Shown here in pieces: positions 45,468 through 54,133 of a DNA stretch of 64,000 nt. The stretch comes from Sanguibacter antarcticus. GTDB lineage: Bacteria > Actinomycetota > Actinomycetes > Actinomycetales > Cellulomonadaceae. The position numbers and the translations under genes are program-made. Where the stretch lies: the NCBI RefSeq assembly GCF_002564005.1, contig NZ_PDJG01000001.1, positions 1,054,001 through 1,118,000 on the forward strand. Direction: 5' to 3'. Numbering within the stretch: position 1 is the first letter of the stretch; each line of letters begins with the position of its first letter. Under the pieces are notes generated by a model that did no database searches, had not been told where the DNA came from, and was given only the letters and a program-made list of their open reading frames with translations.

Positions 45468-45989
45468 ATGGCACACCACGAGAGCTCCGCACCATCACCG
45501 TCGCAGTCGTCGTCGACCAGAGATCCTGATCCCGCGTGGGAGGTGGCGTCGTGCGAGCCGCTCTCGGAGCGGCACTCCCCTGGTCTTCCGGGGAGCGCTC
45601 TGACCTCGTCGGACGAGATGCTCGATCATCTCGTGGGTCTCGTCGGGCCAGAGTCGGGTGGTCCTGCATCTGTGTGGATCTCGTTCGTCACCCAGGACGA
45701 CACGATCTTGCCCGTCGCGATTCCGGTCGAGGATCTTCCGTCGTTTCCTGACGAGCGCACGATGGAGGGGATCTCGGCGCTGGTGCGTTCCGTGGTCGCG
45801 GAGAACTTTCCTGGTGCCGCGGCGCTCGTCGCGGTCGTCCGGGCTGGTGGTGGTGACTACGGGGCGCACGAGCGACGGTGGGCGGGAGCGCTGTGGCGGG
45901 CGTCCGAGGCCGGCGGGTGGAGCGTGCGTGCGATGGTCGCGGTGGGTGACGGTCGCGCGCGCGTCCTTGTCCGGGAACGGTGCCTGTAG
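45468..45989 (+). CDS. Conserved-looking protein of unknown function
   Basis: A 173-residue protein. The first 45 residues are Ser/Pro-rich and probably disordered; the rest (about 48-173) is a compact alpha/beta region with ASVWISFVTQDDTILPVAIPVE, VVAENFPGAAALVAVVRAGG and a closing MVAVGDGRARVLVRE. There is no membrane segment or recognised motif. ATG 45468 follows AGGAGG. It stands between arsR and rbpA as a single gene. I do not recognise a family and infer no function. Confidence 0.65.
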   Translation: MAHHESSAPSPSQSSSTRDPDPAWEVASCEPLSERHSPGLPGSALTSSDEMLDHLVGLVGPESGGPASVWISFVTQDDTILPVAIPVEDLPSFPDERTMEGISALVRSVVAENFPGAAALVAVVRAGGGDYGAHERRWAGALWRASEAGGWSVRAMVAVGDGRARVLVRERCL

Positions 45990-46291
45990 GAGATCGTGAG
46001 CAACCTAACCGGTGCGAGGCGGCCCGCTCCCCTGTGCTGAGCGCTACCATGGGAGGGCTGTATGGGTCCGACCCATCGCCGAAGCTCGCCGACATCGTTG
46101 TGATGTCCCGGTTTCTGACGCGACCTGAAATCGCATTCACGATACCTTTACGGTCTCGTGGAACACGTGACCGGTTCCGAGCGTTGAACCATCGAGCGTC
46201 GAACACTGAGAACCTGTACCGCGATCGAGGACGTATCCGCCGATGAACCTATCGTCCGTGACGTCACCGTCCACACACTCTGGAGGCCCAC
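45990..46291 (+). promoter_or_regulatory. 302-bp upstream region of rbpA
   Basis: No gene is supported here. It contains the hairpin ATGGGT-CCG-ACCCAT (46062-46076), a TACCAT that may be a -10 (46045-46050) and the GGAAC-N18-GTT element listed separately. The length suggests several promoters for rbpA. Confidence 0.4.
46160..46185 (+). promoter_or_regulatory. SigR/SigH-type promoter of rbpA
   Basis: GGAAC (46160-46164), exactly 18 bases, then GTT (46183-46185). The consensus for the thiol-oxidative-stress sigma of actinobacteria is GGAAT-N18-GTT. In Streptomyces coelicolor rbpA is in fact a SigR target. The transcript would start near 46,192, about 100 bases before the ATG. Confidence 0.65.
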
Positions 46292-46636
46292 ATGGCAGAC
46301 CGATCCTTGCGAGGGATGAGCATTGGTGCCAAGAGCATGGAGTCCGACGAGGGCGTCGATTTCGCCCCTCGGTTCCAGGCGCACTACGACTGCCCGAACG
46401 GGCACACGATCATCCTGCCGTTCTCGACCGAGGCTGACGTCCCGGTCGTGTGGGAGTGCCGCTGCGGCGAGGAAGCCCTCCTGCGCGATGCCGACCAGCC
46501 TGAGCCGAAGTCGGGCAAGCCGCCGCGCACGCACTGGGACATGCTCCTCGAGCGTCGTACCGTCAAGGAGCTCGAAGATCTTCTCGACGAGCGCCTGACT
46601 CTTCTGCGTGCTGGAAAGCTTCGCCGCAGCGCCTGA
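46292..46636 (+). CDS. rbpA: RNA polymerase-binding protein RbpA
   Basis: An actinobacterial transcription factor that binds RNA polymerase and the principal sigma factor, stabilises open complexes and raises rifampicin tolerance. It has 114 residues. An N-terminal tail MADRSLRGMSIGAKSMES, a core with the Cys/His set YDCPNGHTI and WECRCGEEA (about 33-62), a basic linker and the sigma-interaction helix HWDMLLERRTVKELEDLLDERL (about 80-101, split: HWDMLLERR, TVKELEDLLDERL) are all present. ATG 46292 follows TGGAGG. It is convergent with ppm, the same neighbour as in M. tuberculosis. Confidence 0.96.
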   Translation: MADRSLRGMSIGAKSMESDEGVDFAPRFQAHYDCPNGHTIILPFSTEADVPVVWECRCGEEALLRDADQPEPKSGKPPRTHWDMLLERRTVKELEDLLDERLTLLRAGKLRRSA

Positions 46637-46671
46637 TCGTCACGACCGACCGCGCCGCACGCTGTCGCGAC

Positions 46672-47517
46672 TCACAGCCCCTGCTCTTCTCCGGAAGGCA
46701 GGGGCTGCGTCGTGCGCGCAGAACGACCACCGAACATCTGACGTACCTGGCGGGCACGCCGGGCCACGCCCCAGGTCGTGACCTTCCACAACGCTTCCTT
46801 GACGATCCCTCGGCTCATCTTCGACTCCCCTGCCGTGCGTTCGACGAACGTGATCGGCACCTCGACGATGCGTCCGCCGGCCTGAGCGACCCGCCATGCC
46901 ATGTCGACCTGGAAGCAGTACCCCTGCGACTCGACGCTTCCGAGGTCGATCGTGCGCAAGGTGGAGGCCTGGAAGGCTCGGAAGCCTCCGGTCGCGTCGC
47001 CGAGGTGGAGGCCGAGCGCGAGACGCACGTAGGTGTTGCCTCCGCGGGAGAGCCACTCGCGGTGCCTGGGCCAGTTGACGACTGCGCCGCCGGGGACCCA
47101 GCGTGACCCGAGGACCAGAGCTGGTGGTGCTCCGCCCGCGAGCGGAGCGAGGAGCTCGGGAAGGTCTTGTGGGCGGTGCGACCCGTCGGCATCCATCTCG
47201 ACGAGGGTCGCGTACCCGCGCTCGAGCCCCCAGGCGAACGCGGCGATGTATGCGGTCCCGAGGCCTTGCTTCCCGGTGCGGTGCATGACGAAGACCTGAG
47301 GGTCGTCGGCGCTGAGGGCGTCTGCGACGTCTCCGGTGCCGTCGGGGCTCGCGTCGTCGACGACGAGGACGTCCGCGTCCGGCGCGTGGTGGCGGACCCC
47401 GGCGACGATCGTGGGCAGGTTCGCACGTTCGTCGTAGGTCGGCACGATCACCAGGACGCGCTGGGGGTGCACCTGCGCGTGGGGTGCGTCGGTCAGGTTC
47501 TCGTGTGCATCTGTCAT
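46672..47517 (-). CDS. ppm: Polyprenol monophosphomannose synthase
   Basis: A GT2-family glycosyltransferase that makes polyprenyl-phosphate-mannose from GDP-mannose, the donor for protein O-mannosylation and lipoglycans. It has 281 residues. VLVIVPTYDERANLP (about 21-35), VVDDASPDGTGDVAD (about 52-66) and the metal motif VEMDADGSH (about 107-115) are typical of dolichyl-phosphate-mannose synthases. The start is the ATG overlapping the lnt stop (ATGA); the C-terminus has no membrane segments. In M. tuberculosis the same two activities are fused in Ppm1; here lnt and ppm are separate coupled genes. Confidence 0.92.
   Translation of the reverse strand: MTDAHENLTDAPHAQVHPQRVLVIVPTYDERANLPTIVAGVRHHAPDADVLVVDDASPDGTGDVADALSADDPQVFVMHRTGKQGLGTAYIAAFAWGLERGYATLVEMDADGSHRPQDLPELLAPLAGGAPPALVLGSRWVPGGAVVNWPRHREWLSRGGNTYVRLALGLHLGDATGGFRAFQASTLRTIDLGSVESQGYCFQVDMAWRVAQAGGRIVEVPITFVERTAGESKMSRGIVKEALWKVTTWGVARRARQVRQMFGGRSARTTQPLPSGEEQGL
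46675..46707. terminator. Hairpin at the 3' ends of rbpA and ppm
   Basis: A 10-bp stem (46675-46684 with 46698-46707), extended inside by CTTC/GAAG around the loop TCCG. It overlaps the last codons of ppm and lies 38 bases past the rbpA stop, so it can serve rbpA and perhaps both genes. Confidence 0.55.
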
Positions 47518-49115
47518 CGTGTGCTCGACTCCGTGGCGAGCGCGGTACGGACCGCGGGTCGTGGGACGGACGGTCGGCCGTCCCGGGTGGGGCGCCGGAC
47601 GACAGCCAGGACGAGCAGGCCGAGCGCGAGGAGCATGACGAGGCGGGCGGGCCACGGCCCGAGGACCACTGCTGGGGTCATCGAGGTCCGCAGGGCGACG
47701 TCTGCGACCAGCTGTTCGGTGGTGAACAGTCCTGTGCGCTCGATGATCGTCCCGTTCGGTGCGACGACGGCGCTGACTCCGACGGTAGAGATCTGGATGG
47801 TCGTGCGTCCGGTCTCGATCGCGCGCAGCTGGGTCATCGCCAGCTGTTGGGTGGACTCGTTCGTCGGGCCGAAGGACGCGTTGTTCGTCTGGACGACGAG
47901 CAGCTCTCCCCCGGCCTGGATGGATTCCCTCACGAGCTCGTCGTAGGCGACCTCGAAGCAGATGATGTCGCCGACGATGACGTCACGCTCGAGCCGTGGA
48001 GACTCGAGTGTGATGATCCCGGGCGTCGTCCCCGGGAGCATGTCTGTGTGGACCAGGTCGACGGCGTCAGAGAACGGGCGGACGAGGTCGCGGATCGGGA
48101 TGTACTCCGCGAAGGGTGCTGGGTGCTGCTTGGCGTAGCGGTCGACGACACCGACGCCGGCCTCCCACAAGAGGGCGACGTTGTACCGTCCGCCGTCGTC
48201 GGGGAACTCTTGGGCGCCGAGCAGGAGCGGCGCGTCCACGGCGCGGGCGGCCCCGTCGATCGCGGCCTCGGCTGCGGCATCGACCTGAGGGTCGATGTCG
48301 GTGCCGTTTTCTGGCCACAAGACGATGTCGAGGTATCCCGGGTCGACCTGCTCCAGGAGCGCATGCGTTCCCTGGACGTGGTTGTCGAGGACCTCGCGCC
48401 GGATGTCGAAGGCGTCCAGGCCGCCTTTGGCGACGTTCCCCTGGACGGCGCCCACCCGCAGGGTGCCGGCCTCAGACCGGGTGTCGAGCGGCACGATCAG
48501 CCCGACGGCGACGATCACTGCCGCGACGATGATCGTCGTGCCGAACGTGAGGACGTCGAGCCGGCGGATCCCGGCGAGCCCGAGGGCGAGCAGGACCGCG
48601 ACGACGACCGCGGCGAAGGACACCAGGGGCATCCCTGCAACCCATGCGAGCCGACCGATCGGTGACTCTGCCTGGGAGAACGCGATCCTCCCCCACGGGA
48701 ACCCGCCGAACGGGACGCTGGAGCGTGCGAGCTCGGCGCCCACGAACAAGACAGCGAAAGCACTCACGTGCAGGGTCCGGCTGCGCACCACCACCGGGAC
48801 GCGACGCACGAACGTCCAGACGAGCGCGACGACCGCGACGAACAACGCTTCGAGGACGCTCAGGGCAGCCCACGGCACGTTCCCGACCGCGTACTGTGCC
48901 CAGCCGATGTGCTTGAGGAAGAACACGACCCCCCACACGAACCCCATGAGGAAGTTCCACCACGGGGCGTCACGACTCAGCGCGAGGTAGAGGAGGGACA
49001 CGCCGGCGATCGCAGCGAGCCAGATGCCGGTGTCCGGGAACCCCAGATCTGTGAGCAGTCCGCCGCTCAGGGCAAACAGGAGGGTCAACCATCGGGGTGT
49101 GTGTTGCGCAAGCAC
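47514..49115 (-). CDS. lnt: Apolipoprotein N-acyltransferase
   Basis: It adds a third acyl chain to lipoproteins at the outer face of the membrane. It has 533 residues: about six N-terminal membrane segments (to about 205), an extracellular nitrilase-like domain (about 225-490) and a final membrane segment (about 495-515). The Glu-Lys-Cys triad is visible in LWPENGTD, RYAKQHPAPF and GDIICFEVAYDE. The GTG start at 49115 is set by a TAGCCT hexamer 6 bases upstream. It is coupled to ppm, whose mannosylation also acts on exported lipoproteins. Confidence 0.94.
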   Translation of the reverse strand: MLAQHTPRWLTLLFALSGGLLTDLGFPDTGIWLAAIAGVSLLYLALSRDAPWWNFLMGFVWGVVFFLKHIGWAQYAVGNVPWAALSVLEALFVAVVALVWTFVRRVPVVVRSRTLHVSAFAVLFVGAELARSSVPFGGFPWGRIAFSQAESPIGRLAWVAGMPLVSFAAVVVAVLLALGLAGIRRLDVLTFGTTIIVAAVIVAVGLIVPLDTRSEAGTLRVGAVQGNVAKGGLDAFDIRREVLDNHVQGTHALLEQVDPGYLDIVLWPENGTDIDPQVDAAAEAAIDGAARAVDAPLLLGAQEFPDDGGRYNVALLWEAGVGVVDRYAKQHPAPFAEYIPIRDLVRPFSDAVDLVHTDMLPGTTPGIITLESPRLERDVIVGDIICFEVAYDELVRESIQAGGELLVVQTNNASFGPTNESTQQLAMTQLRAIETGRTTIQISTVGVSAVVAPNGTIIERTGLFTTEQLVADVALRTSMTPAVVLGPWPARLVMLLALGLLVLAVVRRPTRDGRPSVPRPAVRTALATESSTR

Positions 49116-49500
49116 CTGTGCAGGCTACGTCACTACGAGACGTGTTCGGGCCTCGGTCCGTCCGGCTGGTCGGTTCGCGTGTCCTTCGTGCCGTCGCACG
49201 CTGACGGGCGTGTGACGTTTTCTACTGAACACGCGAACCAACCGATGGTGCACGAACAACGACACCAGCACCGCGAACGGTGCCAGTCCCCTAGATGCCG
49301 GGTGAAGTGCAGTGCACACCGAGCAACCTACCCGCTTCTCGCCACGAGGTGTCAATGGCCGCTTCCTGCGGATCCGGGTCCCCGGACCGGTCAACGGCAG
49401 AAAACGGCGGGATGGCGAGCGGGTGAACTTTTGAACACGCCGATGGTTGGACAAATCGTGCCCGGGCGTGTCATGGCGCTCGCGGACGGCGTGGGTCGGG
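49116..49500. other. 385-bp gap between the amidohydrolase and lnt
   Basis: No ORF with credible composition is seen on either strand. The left end carries the leaderless lnt promoter. The octamer GAACACGC occurs twice (49227-49234 and 49433-49440). GGTCCCCGGACC (49377-49388) is a short self-complementary stretch. There is no tRNA-like fold that I can recognise. Confidence 0.4.
49122..49127 (-). promoter_or_regulatory. Putative leaderless -10 (TAGCCT) of lnt-ppm
   Basis: On the minus strand TAGCCT lies 6 bases before GTG 49115; no ribosome site is present. Confidence 0.5.
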
Positions 49501-51153
49501 TCACTGGTCGAGAACGTCGAAGAGGGTGACGCCGTCGCGCATGGTGTGCAGGCACCGCGGTGCGGTGGCACCTTCGCTGAGGTCGGGCAGCAAGGGGGTC
49601 CCGGACCTCGCGTCGGTGCTCCAGGAGGACAGGCCTGGGGCGGCGGACTGGACGCCGAGGTGCTCGGCGCGCCACACGGCGAGGTGTGCGGGGCTGCCCA
49701 CGCGCAGCTCGCCTGCACCGGTGTGGTCGAGGCCGGCGATGCGCCACCCACCTCGGGTAGCAGCACGGAACGCCGCTCGGGCAGAGATGCGCTGTGCTGG
49801 TTGGTGGTGAAGCATCGCGGCGCGCACGGTGGCCCACGGGTCGAGCGGGGTCACGGGCGAGTCGGACCCGAACGCTGTCGGGATCCCGGCTGAGGCCAGC
49901 GCCGCGAGCGGGTTCATCGCCGTGGCGCGCTCGCGGCCCAGGCGTGAGGCGTAGAGCCCGTCGGGGGCGCCCCATGCTGCGTCGAAGGCAGGTTGGAGGC
50001 TCAGGCGGATGCCGAGGGCGACGAACGTGTCCATCGCTGGGGCGTCGACCATCTCGACGTGCTCGAGGCGGTGCCCTAGGCGGCGCATCGCGCTGCGAAC
50101 CTGCGCGGAGACGTCGGCTGCTGCGCGCAGACCGTCGAGGGCGGTGTCCAGGGCCCGGTCGCCGATGACGTGGAAGCCGCCCTGGACGCCTGCGGCGGTC
50201 ACGGCCAGGACGTGATCACGCACGTCGTGCGCATCGAGGTGCAGCGTCCCGGACGTCGTGAGCTCGTCGCTGTAGGGGGCTCGCAGGGCTGCTGTCCGAG
50301 CTCCGAGGGACCCGTCGACGCACAGGTCACCACCGATGCCCTGGAGTCCGGGAACGGCTGTGACGAGCTCCTGAGCGTCGTCGGGGGTGCGGCACAGCTC
50401 CCCGCGGTAGCCGACGACGAGCGGCAGGGCGCTGCTGGGGTCGCGTGTCAAGGCCAGCAACGTCGCGAGCCCTTCCCGTGTGTCGATCCCGGGTGCACTG
50501 TTCTCGTGGACTGCCACCACTCCCCTGGCGGCGGCCGCCTGGAGGGCACGGACGTACATCGCGTCGCGTCGCTCGGCGGTGATGGCGCGTGCGTGGTGGC
50601 GAGCAGCGGTGTTGGCGTCGAGGGTGACGAACCCGTCGTCGTGCCATCCGGGCAGGCCGCGGAGCCCGGCGAGGTCAGCGAACCGGCTCGAGGCGACCCC
50701 GCAGTGCACGTCCGTGCGGGCCGCGTACACCGGTGCGCCGCCGGTTACGGCGTCGATCTCGGTCATGGTGAGCGGCCGCGGGTCCTCCCACGTGCTCTCG
50801 TCCCACCCGTGGGCGAGGACCACGTCGCCGCGGGGCGTCGTGCGGGCACGGACCGCGAGCGCGTCGAGGGCGCTCGCGCGCAGGGAGCGTCCGGGTGTGG
50901 GCAGTGCACCGGCTGAGAGGTCGAGTCCTTCGTCGGCGAACGCTGTCTCGAGGATGTGGACGTGCGAGTCGACGAACCCGGGGGTGACGAGGGCGCCGGC
51001 GAGGTCGATGACGCGGTCGGCGCGGTCGGCGAAACCGTCAGCGGTGTCGTCGGCCCCGAGCCAGGACACCACCCCGTCGTCGACGAGCAGCGCCTCAGCG
51101 AACGGGTCTGCGGGTGAGTGGATGATGCCGTTGCGGAAGAGGATCGAGGTCAC
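49501..51153 (-). CDS. YtcJ-like metal-dependent amidohydrolase
   Basis: A 550-residue amidohydrolase-superfamily enzyme (Amidohydro_3 type). An N-terminal composite beta domain surrounds VTPGFVDSHVHI (about 57-68, two metal-binding His). VHENSA (about 213), GFHVIGDRALDTALDG (about 310) with a further His, HRLEHVEMV (about 344) and FGSDSPVTPLDP (about 420, the catalytic Asp) follow. The substrate of YtcJ-like enzymes is mostly unknown. I start at GTG 51153, which has TATCGT 7 bases upstream; GTG 51162 would add three residues. It is 21 bases after helY on the same strand but has its own promoter. Confidence 0.87.
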   Translation of the reverse strand: MTSILFRNGIIHSPADPFAEALLVDDGVVSWLGADDTADGFADRADRVIDLAGALVTPGFVDSHVHILETAFADEGLDLSAGALPTPGRSLRASALDALAVRARTTPRGDVVLAHGWDESTWEDPRPLTMTEIDAVTGGAPVYAARTDVHCGVASSRFADLAGLRGLPGWHDDGFVTLDANTAARHHARAITAERRDAMYVRALQAAAARGVVAVHENSAPGIDTREGLATLLALTRDPSSALPLVVGYRGELCRTPDDAQELVTAVPGLQGIGGDLCVDGSLGARTAALRAPYSDELTTSGTLHLDAHDVRDHVLAVTAAGVQGGFHVIGDRALDTALDGLRAAADVSAQVRSAMRRLGHRLEHVEMVDAPAMDTFVALGIRLSLQPAFDAAWGAPDGLYASRLGRERATAMNPLAALASAGIPTAFGSDSPVTPLDPWATVRAAMLHHQPAQRISARAAFRAATRGGWRIAGLDHTGAGELRVGSPAHLAVWRAEHLGVQSAAPGLSSWSTDARSGTPLLPDLSEGATAPRCLHTMRDGVTLFDVLDQ

Positions 51154-51160
51154 GACCGCC

Positions 51161-51166
51161 ACGATA
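51161..51166 (-). promoter_or_regulatory. Putative leaderless -10 (TATCGT) of the amidohydrolase
   Basis: On the minus strand TATCGT lies 7 bases before GTG 51153, inside the 21-bp gap to helY. Confidence 0.45.
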
Positions 51167-51174
51167 TGTCACGC

Positions 51175-54087
51175 CTACACGCTCGAGTACGCGACTACCC
51201 CGCGTCGTAGGGAGGCGATGGCTTTGTGTGCTGTGGTTCGCATCTGTTCCTGTGGTGCCGCTTTGGTCAGCTGGTCGAGGACGTCGATGACCTGCTTGCA
51301 CCAGCGGACGAAGTCTCCGGCGGCGAGCTCGGTGTCTTTGAGGACGACGTCGAGGCTGCGTCCGGTGGACCAGCGGTGCACGGCTTCGACGAGGCCGAGG
51401 TCGAGCGGCCCGGTCGCTTCGATCCGGTGGGCGGCCTCGATGTCGTCGATCTCGGACCACACCTGCACCGTCGCGTCCAGTGCCCGGGCCAGGACGCCGG
51501 TGGGTCCGCCTGGGACGCGGGGTTCTGCTCCGGTGTCCCTGCGTGCTGAGTACACGAGGGTGGAGACGGCTGCCGCGAGGCCGGCGGGGTCGAGGGTCTC
51601 CCACGTGCGCCGTCGGATGCACTCCGAGAGCAGCAGGTCGCTCTCGGCGTAGAGCCTGCGCAGCGTCTCCCCCGGTGCTGTGACGAGGGTCTCGGAGTCT
51701 TCTCCGGGTACGAGATACCCCAGCGATCCGAGGATGTCGCAGATCCGGTCGAAGACCTTCGCGATCGATCCTGTCCGCCCCTCGATCCGGCGCAGCAGAG
51801 CACGGTGCTCGGCTTCGAGCTTGGTCCACCGTTCGGCCCACCGTGCGTGGTCTTCTCGGTCAGGGCACCCGTGGCACGGGTGAGCGCGCAGCTCGGAGCG
51901 CAGACGAGCGAGCTCTGCGTCGTCTCCTGAGGATCCACGACCTGCTGCCCCTGGCCGCACGCCTCCACGCCTGGTGTTCTTCCCTCTCCCTGCCCTGGCC
52001 CCACCAGCGTGGTCGTCGATCGATCCGAGCGCGGTGCGCAACGACCCGACGAGCTCCTTGCGAGCCGCGGGGTTGCGCGGGTTGAACCCCTTCGGGATGC
52101 GCACCTCGGAGACCGCCCGCACGCCCTGGGGCACGTCAGCGAGCGTGAGCTTCTTCACCTGGCGCTCGCTCGTGAGGATGGTCGGGCGCGGACCGTCGAA
52201 GCCCGAGTCCTGTCCTGGGTCGAGCACCACCGCATACCCTGCACGACGCCCCGACGGGATCTCGATGACCTCACCGCGGCGCAACCGTGACAGCGCCGAG
52301 ACGACCGTGGCCCGCTGCTCGTTCGACGACCGTTTGGACAGCTCTGCTTCACGTGCCGAGATCCGGCGCCGCAGCCGCGCATAGTCACTGAAGTCGCCCT
52401 GGTCGCACTGCATCGCCCGCGCATACCCCTCGAGCGCCTCACCATGAGCGGTGCTCTGACGAGCGAGCCCCACCACGCCACGGTCGGCCTGGAACTGCGC
52501 GAACGACGTCTCCAGGACGTCCCGGGCGCGCTCGCGGCCTACCTGGGAGACGAGGTTGACGGCCATGTTGTAGGTCGGTGCGAAGCTGGACTTGAGGGGG
52601 TAGAGGCGTTTGGACGCCAGTCCGGCGAGGGCGGCGGGGTCGAGGCCGGGGTGGTCGACGACGACGGCGTGACCTTCGACGTCGATGCCGCGTCGTCCGG
52701 CGCGCCCAGTGAGCTGGGTGTACTCCCCTGGTGTGATGTCGACGTGGTTGGATCCGTCCCACTTGACGAGCTTTTCGAGTACGACGCTGCGGGCGGGCAT
52801 GTTGATGCCCAGTGCGAGGGTCTCGGTGGCGAAGACGACCTTGACGAGCCCGGCGCTGAAGAGTCGCTCGACGGTCTCTTTGAACAGCGGGAGCATCCCG
52901 GCGTGGTGGGCGGCGACGCCGCGGCTCAGGGCGTCGAGCCAGCCCCAGTAGCCCAGGACGGTGAGGTCTTCGGACCGGATGGCTGCGCACCGGTCTTCGA
53001 CGATCTCGCGGATGCGCACTTCTTGCTCGGGGGTGGTCAGGCGCAGTCCTGCTGCCAGGCACTGGGCGACGGCTCCTTCGCACCCGGCGCGGGAGAAGAT
53101 GAAGAAGATCGCTGGCAGGAGGTCTGCTTCGTCGAGGGCGGTGACGGTCGCGAAGCGGGGTGGGCCGCGGCGCCCGGTGTGCTGGGGGCCGGCGGGGCGT
53201 TGCCCGCGCGGTCCTCCACGGCTGCCGCCCCGCCCGTGCCCCCCGCGCCCTGGGCTGGTGAACGCGTCGCTGCTGCGGTGGTCGCTGGCCTGTCGCATGA
53301 TCGCGAGCAGGTCGGGGTTGATGGGTGGGTGGGTTCCGGGGTCGGTCGGGTCGACCGCGTGGGCGTAGAGATCCAGGAGCCCGCCCGGGTTGGTCCCGCG
53401 CCCGGAGACCACGACGTGCTGGGACAGTGGCACGGGCCGGTGCTCGCTCACGACGACGGCTGTGTCGCCGCGCACCATCTCGAGCCAGTCGCCGAACTCT
53501 TCTGCGTTGGAGACGGTCGCGGACAAGGACACGAGCTGGACGTCGGCGGCCAGGTGGATGATGACCTCTTCCCACACGGCGCCACGGAACCGGTCGGCGA
53601 GGTAGTGGACCTCGTCCATGACGACGAACCCGAGGCCGTCGAGCGTCGAGGAGCTTGCGTAGAGCATGTTGCGCAGGACCTCGGTCGTCATGACGACGAC
53701 GGGCGCCTCACCGTTGATGGTGGTGTCACCGGTGAGCAGGCCGACGTTCTGAGCCCCGTAGCGACGCACGAGGTCGGAGTACTTCTGGTTGCTCAAGGCC
53801 TTGATCGGTGTGGTGTAGAACGCTTTGCGCCCACCGGTGACGGCCAGGTGGACGGCGAACTCACCGACGATGGTCTTGCCTGCCCCGGTGGGCGCTGCGA
53901 CGAGGACACCTTGCCCTCGTTCGAGCGCCTCGCACCCCTCGACCTGGAACGTGTCGAGCTCGAAGTCCAGGGTGCGTGAGAACGCCCCGAGCTGAGACTT
54001 CTCGCGTGCTGCGCGCTCGCGGGCTAGGGCGTAGCGCTCGGCGGGGCTGGGGTCGGCGTTGTGGTGGGACCGTGCTGGGGTGACCAT
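51175..54087 (-). CDS. helY: HelY, Ski2/Mtr4-like superfamily 2 RNA helicase
   Basis: A 970-residue helicase. Motifs in order: VLVAAPTGAGKTIVGEFA (I, about 61), TTPIKALSNQKY (Ia), MTTEVLRNM, DEVHYL (II, DEVH), LSATVSNAEEF (III), then an Arg/Gly-rich insertion (about 270-305), HHAGMLPLFKETVERLFSAG, FATETLALGINMPAR (V) and QLTGRAGRRGID (VI). The long C-terminal part (about 560-970) is the arch/DSHCT-type region, with a Cys pair HPCHGCPD near 735. Such proteins unwind RNA for degradation or maturation. ATG 54087 lies 6 bases after TACGCT. The neighbours dagK-tatC-tatA-pafCB are conserved. Confidence 0.92.
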   Translation of the reverse strand: MVTPARSHHNADPSPAERYALARERAAREKSQLGAFSRTLDFELDTFQVEGCEALERGQGVLVAAPTGAGKTIVGEFAVHLAVTGGRKAFYTTPIKALSNQKYSDLVRRYGAQNVGLLTGDTTINGEAPVVVMTTEVLRNMLYASSSTLDGLGFVVMDEVHYLADRFRGAVWEEVIIHLAADVQLVSLSATVSNAEEFGDWLEMVRGDTAVVVSEHRPVPLSQHVVVSGRGTNPGGLLDLYAHAVDPTDPGTHPPINPDLLAIMRQASDHRSSDAFTSPGRGGHGRGGSRGGPRGQRPAGPQHTGRRGPPRFATVTALDEADLLPAIFFIFSRAGCEGAVAQCLAAGLRLTTPEQEVRIREIVEDRCAAIRSEDLTVLGYWGWLDALSRGVAAHHAGMLPLFKETVERLFSAGLVKVVFATETLALGINMPARSVVLEKLVKWDGSNHVDITPGEYTQLTGRAGRRGIDVEGHAVVVDHPGLDPAALAGLASKRLYPLKSSFAPTYNMAVNLVSQVGRERARDVLETSFAQFQADRGVVGLARQSTAHGEALEGYARAMQCDQGDFSDYARLRRRISAREAELSKRSSNEQRATVVSALSRLRRGEVIEIPSGRRAGYAVVLDPGQDSGFDGPRPTILTSERQVKKLTLADVPQGVRAVSEVRIPKGFNPRNPAARKELVGSLRTALGSIDDHAGGARAGRGKNTRRGGVRPGAAGRGSSGDDAELARLRSELRAHPCHGCPDREDHARWAERWTKLEAEHRALLRRIEGRTGSIAKVFDRICDILGSLGYLVPGEDSETLVTAPGETLRRLYAESDLLLSECIRRRTWETLDPAGLAAAVSTLVYSARRDTGAEPRVPGGPTGVLARALDATVQVWSEIDDIEAAHRIEATGPLDLGLVEAVHRWSTGRSLDVVLKDTELAAGDFVRWCKQVIDVLDQLTKAAPQEQMRTTAHKAIASLRRGVVAYSSV

Positions 54088-54093
54088 GCGTCC

Positions 54094-54099
54094 AGCGTA
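54094..54099 (-). promoter_or_regulatory. Putative leaderless -10 (TACGCT) of helY
   Basis: On the minus strand TACGCT lies 6 bases before ATG 54087, in the 46-bp gap after the dagK stop. Confidence 0.5.
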
Positions 54100-54133
54100 G
54101 GGGCGTGGCGCGGTCCACACCTCACGCGAGACC

